NCBI GenBank assembly: GCA_020631735.1
Contig: CM036199.1
Location: forward strand, 19,261,553-19,325,552
Direction: 5' to 3'
DNA length: 64,000 nucleotides
Source of the DNA: Saccharum officinarum
Lineage: Eukaryota > Streptophyta > Magnoliopsida > Poales > Poaceae
The position numbers and the translations under genes are program-made. The notes below the pieces were generated by a model. It did no database searches. It worked only from the letters and a program-made list of their open reading frames with translations, and was not told where the DNA came from. This document shows positions 58,430 through 64,000 of the stretch, piece by piece (position 1 is the first letter of the stretch; each line of letters starts with the position of its first letter).

Positions 58430-58641
58430 ATATGGTCTCTTGAACTGACACCCTAGCCTGTGCACGCATGCAGCACTTTTTTTACCGGGACAAAATTTGA
58501 ACCGCACAATTACTTTTTTTTTTTACGGAGAGAGTATTCAATATGATGACAGCCATAGAAAAATGAAAAAGCGAAAGAAAGCGACGGCGGCCTGAATACC
58601 AGCAGAAGTGCTTAATATAAGACCAACCAAGCAGTGTCCGA

Positions 58642-58647
58642 TATATA
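58642..58647 (+). promoter_or_regulatory. Probable TATA box of MSRA
   Basis: CCGATATATAGATC contains TATATA about 100 bp before the ATG, implying a 5' UTR of roughly 70 nt. It is the best candidate in the interval; no other element is claimed. Confidence 0.55.
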
Positions 58648-58744
58648 GATCAGAGCACACAGCCACACAGCCCTCAGCGACGAAGGCCACTGATCTTTGT
58701 AGTTTGTCCAACCTTCAAGCAAGGCCGGCCACTAGAACAACGCC

Positions 58745-59089
58745 ATGTCGTCGTGCTCCACTGCCGTCGACGGCGCCGCCGCGAACCCGGCCCGGGAGCC
58801 GGACACGGACGCCCCGGAGGGCGACGGCCTGGAACTGGCGCAGTTCGCGGCGGGGTGCTTCTGGAGCGTGGAGCTGACGTACCAGCGCCTCCCCGCCGTG
58901 GCGCGCACGGAGGTCGGGTACACGCAGGGCCACCACCAGGCGCCCACGTACGAGCTCGTCTGCGGCCACGGCACGGGGCACGCCGAGACGGTGCGCGTGC
59001 ACTACGACTACGACCCCAGGGCCTGCCCCTACACCACGCTCCTCGACGTCTTCTGGGCAAAGATCAACCCCACCACGCTCAACAGACAG
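58745..59089 (+). CDS. MSRA: Peptide methionine sulfoxide reductase A, exon 1
   Basis: Encodes the first 115 residues of MsrA, which reduces methionine-S-sulfoxide in proteins and repairs oxidative damage using thioredoxin. The catalytic cysteine is C38 in GCFW (residues 37-40), followed by RTEVGYTQG (54-62), APTYE (66-70), the GTGHAETV motif (76-83) and LLDVFWAKINPTTLNRQ. In the family the next residues (GNDVGTQYRS) begin the second half; here the frame instead meets a clean donor, AACAGACAG/GTACGT, at 59090, so exon 1 ends in phase 0. The N-terminus is short and acidic with no clear transit peptide, suggesting a cytosolic form. The exon is very GC-rich, as is usual for the 5' end of grass genes. 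The remaining exon(s) are not in the window because a Copia element occupies the intron from 59138. Confidence 0.92.
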
Positions 59090-59137
59090 GTACGTATATA
59101 CGTCCGATCCCTAGTTAGACACAACACAACACAACAC
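59090..59137 (+). other. Start of MSRA intron 1
   Basis: GTACGTATAT is a strong plant 5' splice site. 48 bases of intron separate it from the Copia LTR. CACAACACAACACAACAC just before the LTR is a short repeat that includes the expected 5-bp target site (ACCAC-type cannot be assigned; the bases before the LTR are AACAC). Confidence 0.75.
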
Positions 59138-59628
59138 TGTTAGAAGTGATCTCCTTCTATTAGGCCCAACGGCCTTTGGGCCTTGTTCTCGCGCCTTGAT
59201 CGGGGGCGCCCAACCCAATATGGTTGATGGGCCCCCGTCGCACAGCGCTATAAATAGGAGGTGGGGGCCGGGGCTCGAGGTACGAGGTTTGCCGCGCCGC
59301 CAGTCACCCCACCAACATCCTGACCCTAGACCCGATCTTGAGAAGGGGCGCTGCCAGCGACGGGAAGCACCACCGACGCCGGCAACGCCACCCCGACACA
59401 CACGCCGTCGCCGAGGACGCCACAGCGCCGACTCCCTCTCCACCGAACGTCGCTGCCGGCGCGCAGATGGCGTCCGTCAACGAAACCCCATCCGGAGCTT
59501 CGACCACTACGACTTTCGATGGTTTGCTATCTATCACCCTTTTCTCTCTATCTCTCTGTAAATCAAGATCTCGTCTTTCTACTGTCTAGTACCCGATCTA
59601 GTGAACCGAAGAACGTTGAACTCTAACA
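59138..59628 (+). repeat. 5' LTR of the Copia element in MSRA (491 bp)
   Basis: Starts TGTTAGAAGTGATC and ends GAACTCTAACA. TATAAATA at 59249-59256 is a strong promoter candidate. It shares length and several blocks with the LTR at 18064-18554. Confidence 0.92.
59249..59256 (+). promoter_or_regulatory. LTR TATA box (TATAAATA)
   Basis: CAGCGCTATAAATAGGAGG lies 111 bp into the LTR and is a consensus plant TATA box. A transcript from here would run in the MSRA sense direction. Confidence 0.75.
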
Positions 59629-59629
59629 A

Positions 59630-59641
59630 TGGTACCGGAGC
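59630..59641 (+). other. Primer binding site of the Copia element
   Basis: TGGTACCGGAGC begins one base after the LTR and matches the initiator-Met type TGGTATCAGAGC with two differences. Confidence 0.8.
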
Positions 59642-61066
59642 GAGGTTATGAATGAAGAACCCTAGATCGGGTAAACCGATTCTAAATCGGACAAAGAAGG
59701 GTTCATGATGAACCCTAACCCTAACCGGGTACAGTGATGAATTACGAATCGGGATACAGTCAAACGAAGAACTTGAACACGATTCGTTTTTCCCGGATCG
59801 GAAAACTAAATCGGAGAAACCCTAACCCTAAAAAGAACAAAAACAGAGAGGGGGAAAGAAAGCCGCCGTTGGCGGTAGGCCATTGCTCGGCCGAGCTTTG
59901 GACTCGCCGGCGTGGCACGAAACCCGAGGCACCACCACACGGCATCTTGACGGCGGCGCACTCAACCACGGAGGGGAACGCGCACGCCGGCAAGGGCCAT
60001 GCGGCGGCGCCATCACCCTCCCTCAGGACCGGGCCATGGTGGCTGGTGCTCGGGTAGCCGGTCCTGGCCGCCGAGCGCGCGCGGAAAAGGGCTCCGGCGG
60101 CTGCGAGGTGAAGAAGAAAGGAGGAAAGGGAAGCTCGGACTCCCTCCGGCAGAGCTCGCCCTCGGCGGCGCCTACGGCCGTGACGGCCGTGACCGGCCCT
60201 CCCGACGGTGCGCTTGGACCGGATGAACTGAGAATGAGAAAAGAGAAATGGAGTTTAGGGTTTGAAACCGCCGGTGCTTGGGAGTTTTGTTCTCCCGATC
60301 TCGGCGCCCAACCGTTGGATCAAATGGACGGCCAAGATGAGCCGCACCTTTGAAACCCTAGGGGATTGACCGGGCGGGCCGCTGTTGGGCCGCGCGCGCC
60401 TTGCGGGTGCCGCTGGCAGGCCGGGGGGGCTGTGCGCGAACGGGCCAGCCCGTGGTTGCTGGGCGCGGGAGAACGGCTGGGCCGAGCGCCGCTAGCCAGG
60501 CCGCGCGCGCTGCCGGGCCTCGCGTGGGCCGCTTCGCGCGCGTGGGCCGTGACGTCTAAGAAAGGCCTGCGGGCCAAATTGAAGAAGGAAATGAATTTTC
60601 GTTTTATTTTTTTTCAGAAGCAATTTTTATATGAATTCGATGAATATTTGAATGAATTTAAATAGAATTTTGATATGAATTTTACGTGCAATATTGTCCA
60701 ACGACATTTTTGCTCAGAAAATATTGAATTTTTTTTAATGCCTCTGGAAAATAATAATATAAGAATTTTATTATTGTTTCCGCTGCGTACTTGATATAAT
60801 TATTTTCATTATCAAATTCGAACTAACGGGAGAATTTGGTTATGAAAAATGAATAATAATTGAAGATGAATTGTAGTATTGTTATTTTCTGACCAACGTT
60901 GTTAATAACAATATTATAATTTTGATTCATGAAAATTGTGCATTAATTTTATTTCTGCCCAACGGTGATGTAAAATTATTGCATAGATTAATTATATGTT
61001 TCAATTTGACCAACGTTGAGTTAAAGCGTATGATTCCATGTATAAATATTTCTCACTTACTCTGAT
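59642..61066 (+). other. Long leader of the Copia element
   Basis: About 1.4 kb between primer site and gag, long for a Copia leader. The first 0.9 kb is GC-rich with overlapping frames (for example 59883-60353, 156 codons, arginine- and glycine-rich). The rest (60590-61060) is AT-rich. No domain is recognised. It also includes short CCCTAACCCTAA-like runs near 59723 and 59821, two repeats each and not telomeric arrays. Confidence 0.6.
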
Positions 61067-62542
61067 GTGGTTTCAGGAGGCAAATGCATTGTGAACATCG
61101 CGAACATTCCGACACTCAACGGGACCAATTACCGTGTGTGGCGGGAGAAATATGAACTTGAACTTGCGTTGGGAGAGGTCGATTATGCCATCATCTCACC
61201 GTGTCCCACTGAACCTGTGGATCCGGTGAGAGAAGAAAATGAATCTGACGCTGATTTCACTGCTCGAAAGCGTGATCATGCTGAGATAAGAATGAAATAT
61301 GATCTTGAACATAGGCAATGGACCCTCTCCAACCGCAAGTGCTTATTGGTATCTAAGGCCACCATAGAAGAACAGATAAGGGGCTCAATCCCTGAATGTG
61401 CTACTGCCACAGAATATCTTGATAAAATCAAGAGTCAGTTTACTGGGTCTACCAAGGCCACAGCAAGTTCACTGATAAAGAAGCTTGTGAATGAAAAATA
61501 TACTGGTGGTAGCATCAGAGAGCACATTTTGAAGATGAACACCACGGCATCTAAGCTAAAAGAGATGAATTTGAAGGAAGATGATTTCCTGATTCATTTG
61601 ATTTTTGCTTCCCTGCCAAAAGAATATGATACTTTCATTGTGAACTATAATATGCAGCCTGAAAGATGGGGCATAGAAAGACTTATCTCAATGTGTGCTC
61701 AAGAAGAGGAGAGGATAAAATCCTCACAGAGTGAGTCCACCCATTTTGTGAAGGATAATAAAAGAAAGAACTTTAATAGCAAGAATTCTAAACCACAGGG
61801 CAAATCCAAGTGGGACAAGGCCTCTTCCTCAAACTCACAGGGAAAGAAACCCCAGGAACCTGAAAATCAGCAGAGCAACTCCTATGGTGGAGTTGAAAAG
61901 GATCAATGCAAGCACTGCTTTAAGAAGGGACATTACAAGAGAGACTGTCCTGACTTCCTGAAATCTCTACTGAAAAGATGTGATGAATTTATTACATTTG
62001 TAGATGAATTCCTGTATTTATGTTATGCTAAATCCACTTGGTGGGTTGATTCAGGAGCAACTACTCATGTTGCAAATTCCTTACAGGGGTTAAGTGGGAC
62101 GAGAACCTTGCAAAGAGGAGAAAGAACGATTAAAGTGGCAAATAGAGTACAAGCCGACGTTGAAGCGATTGGAGATTTATCTTTAGAATTGAACAACGGC
62201 TTTGTAGTTAGACTTAAAGAAGTACTTTATGTTCCCTCTTTGCGAAGAAATTTGATAAGTGTTTCAAAACTTGATGATGACAGAATTGATTGCCATTTTG
62301 GTGATGGCAAATGTAAGATACTCGTTAACAATAAATGTGTTGGTCTTGCCTTCCGACAAGACAAGCTTTATTTGTTATCTCTTGATGAAAATGCGAACAA
62401 TGTATGCGATGAGAATATGAATGATTCCCCATCTGCGAATGTAACTAAGAAGCGAAAGCGAATTGATGATGCCTCTTCGAAATTATGGCACTGTCGCTTG
62501 AGCCATATTTCGAGGGGGAGAATGGAACGACTAATCAAATAA
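61067..62542 (+). pseudogene. gag: Copia Gag, protease and pre-integrase segment (ends at premature TAA)
   Basis: An open frame of 491 codons. The N-terminus has IPTLNGTNYRVWREKYELEL, the usual start of Copia Gag domains, and the UBN2-like Gag domain covers roughly residues 15-210. A basic, serine- and asparagine-rich linker follows. The CCHC zinc knuckle is C281, C284, H289, C294 (CKHCFKKGHYKRDC). Protease follows with WWVDSGATTHVAN (active D328) and SLRRNLISVSKL. The GAG-pre-integrase segment LWHCRLSHISRGRMERLIK leads to TAA at 62540-62542, in a place where relatives continue with a sense codon. Start: the ATG at 61067 is the first in frame; an alternative start a few codons downstream is not available. 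Confidence 0.85.
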
Positions 62543-64000
62543 TCAATTCTTCCGCACTTAGAATTTTTAGATTTAGAACCATGCGTTGATTGCATCAAAG
62601 GAAAAGTATGTCAAGAAAATTAAGAAAAATGCCAAACGAAGCACAGGAACTTTAGAAATAATCCACACTGATATATGTGGTCCATTTCCTGTGAAAAGCG
62701 TGGATGGTTATGATTCATTTATAACATTCACAGACGACTACTCTCGTTATGGCTATATTTATCCAATTAAAGAAAGATCGGAAGCATTGGATAAATTCAA
62801 AATATTTAAAGCTGAAGTTGAAAATCAGCGCAATAAGAAAATAAAGATAGTACGATCAGACCGAGGTGGAGAGTACTATGGGCGACATACCCCATATGGC
62901 CAAATTCCTGGACCGTTTGCAAAGTTTCTACAGGAAAATGGCATAGTCGCTCAGTACTCCACACCGGGGGAGCCTCAGCAGAATGGAGTGGCTGAAAGAC
63001 GTAACCGTACCCTAATGGATATGGTAAGAAGCATGATAAGTTACTCCACTTTGCCGATTAGTTTATGGATGGAGGCACTGAAAACCGCCATTCACATACT
63101 TAATCGAGTACCAAGCAAATCGGTGCCTAAAACACCGTATAAATTATGGACAGGAAGGAAACCCTCACTTAACCATTTGCGTGTGTGGGGCTGTCCTGCT
63201 GAGGCAAAAGTGTTTAACCCAAACATAGGAAAGTTAGACTCCAAGACAGTCAGCTGCCATTTCATTGGCTATCCAGAAAGATCAAAAGGATATCGGTTTT
63301 ATTGTCCTGACAGACATACGAAAATTATAGAAACAAGACACGCTGTGTTCTTAGAGGATAACATAATCAGGGGGAGCATGGTAGCACGAGAAATAAGCCT
63401 ACAGGAGAAACGGGTACATGTACCCACTCCGATGGTTGAAGAACCATTCTTTACGCTACCTGTTGCTGTTGAGCCGACAGTGCAAGACACTATAGTGCCA
63501 ACACCTGTTACGAGTTCTCCCGTGGCGACAATAAATGAACATGAGGAACCTGTCCTTGAGGAGGCTGTCCTTGAGGAACCCATAGAACCAAACATCGCAC
63601 ATGAGGAAGAACAACAACAACCCAATGTGGAACAAGTGCCAGAGGCCCCTAGAAGGTCTCAAAGAACAAGAAGGTCAGCAATTTCTAATGACTATGAAGT
63701 TTATGAAACAGAAGAATTTCAGATGGGGGATGATCCCACCTCATTTGAAGAAGCCATGAGAAGTGACCACTCATCAAAGTGGCTTAAGGCCATGGAAGAT
63801 GAAATGAAATCAATGAGTACCAACAAAGTTTGGGACTTGGAAATTATTCCTAAGGGAGCCAAAACAGTAGGTTGTAAATGGATCTACAAAACAAAATATG
63901 ACTCCCAAGAGAATATAGAAAGGTTTAAAGCACGACTTGTGGCGAAAGGCTTTACGCAAAGAGAAGGGATTGATTACAATGAGACGTTTTCTCCAGTCTC
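62543..64000 (+). pseudogene. pol: Copia integrase and start of reverse transcriptase (different frame, open to window end)
   Basis: After the TAA the Gag frame continues briefly (CVDCIKGK). The coding sequence then shifts by +1 at about 62606, and the new frame is open without a stop from 62607 to 64000. Integrase catalytic residues are at codons 22 (HTDICGPF), 85 (RSDRGGEY) and about 130 ([10 protein letters not shown]). Then come [26 protein letters not shown], an acidic and proline-rich spacer with RRSQRTRR, and the reverse transcriptase start ([33 protein letters not shown]). The element continues beyond the window. A single-base indel could explain the shift. Confidence 0.87.

Larger units (their letters stand above)
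59138..64000 (+). mobile_element. Ty1/Copia element inserted in MSRA intron 1 (5' part; runs off the window)
   Basis: A 491-bp 5' LTR (59138-59628), primer site, a long leader, gag, protease, integrase and the start of reverse transcriptase are present in order, in the same orientation as MSRA. The window ends inside reverse transcriptase (NETFSPV). Two breaks are seen: an in-frame TAA at 62540-62542 and a +1 frame change near 62606. It is related to the older Copia at 15866-18554. Pol text such as RRSQRTRR and YGLKQA-type relatives suggests Tork or a nearby Copia lineage, but this is not settled. Confidence 0.92.

Noticed and set aside
59090..59143. MSRA reading on into 17 further codons to a stop
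   Set aside because: The sequence from 59090 is a strong splice donor, and the following codons do not match the MsrA family.
59715..59840. Telomeric or interstitial telomere repeat
   Set aside because: Only two CCCTAA-type copies at each of two places; not an array.

Overview
The window is nuclear DNA of a grass, most likely of the Andropogoneae (sugarcane, Miscanthus or sorghum relatives). The basis is the repeat content: Tekay/Del-type chromoviruses with 3.9-kb LTRs, Copia LTRs rich in CCGGACGC-type motifs, TTA-flanked MITEs starting with GTTTAGTT-type ends, and a GC-rich first exon of a plant MSRA gene. A run of exactly 100 N at 39526-39625 is a scaffold gap of unknown true size. The species call is inference; almost everything else is mobile or repetitive DNA.

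Layout. (1) 1-18554 is a three-level nest. An old Copia element (3' half at 15866-18554) is interrupted by a minus-strand Tekay-type LTR (14600-15865 plus 1-1523, running off the left edge). That LTR is split by a complete, young Tekay-type Ty3/gypsy element (1524-14594, GCGGT target duplication, near-identical 3.88-kb LTRs) carrying gag, pol and a C-terminal chromodomain. Its coding region has two breaks: a gag/pol frame change and an in-frame TAG. (2) 18555-26774 has no convincing host gene. It holds a decayed LINE, several MITEs and a minus-strand retroposon-like piece with a LINE-type tail. (3) 26775-38586 is a Copia-type LTR split by a 9.46-kb minus-strand Athila-like element (27596-37054). 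This element has gag, protease and an ATHILA-type extra ORF with its own upstream TATA box, but no visible reverse transcriptase or integrase. (4) 38587-39525 is unassigned sequence with one MITE, followed by the gap. (5) 39626-53342 is a 13.7-kb tandem array of a ~510-bp unit. Each unit has three modules, hairpins and a tRNA-like segment with a B-box on the minus strand, and there is higher-order duplication. (6) 53343-54425 is a truncated minus-strand Copia LTR abutting the array. (7) 54426-58641 is intergenic with MITEs and an ATGTTGCAA-rich repeat. (8) 58642-64000 holds the only host gene recognised: promoter and exon 1 of MSRA (methionine sulfoxide reductase A). A same-strand Copia element (59138 to beyond the window) lies 48 bp inside its first intron.

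How it fits together. There is no operon-like logic. The window records successive insertions. Both Copia elements belong to one family (491-bp LTRs), both Tekay-type LTR sets belong to one lineage, and the order of nesting gives relative ages. The features most worth follow-up are the array with its embedded tRNA-like module, the polymerase-less Athila-like element that reuses an LTR-type promoter block internally, and the Copia insertion in MSRA.
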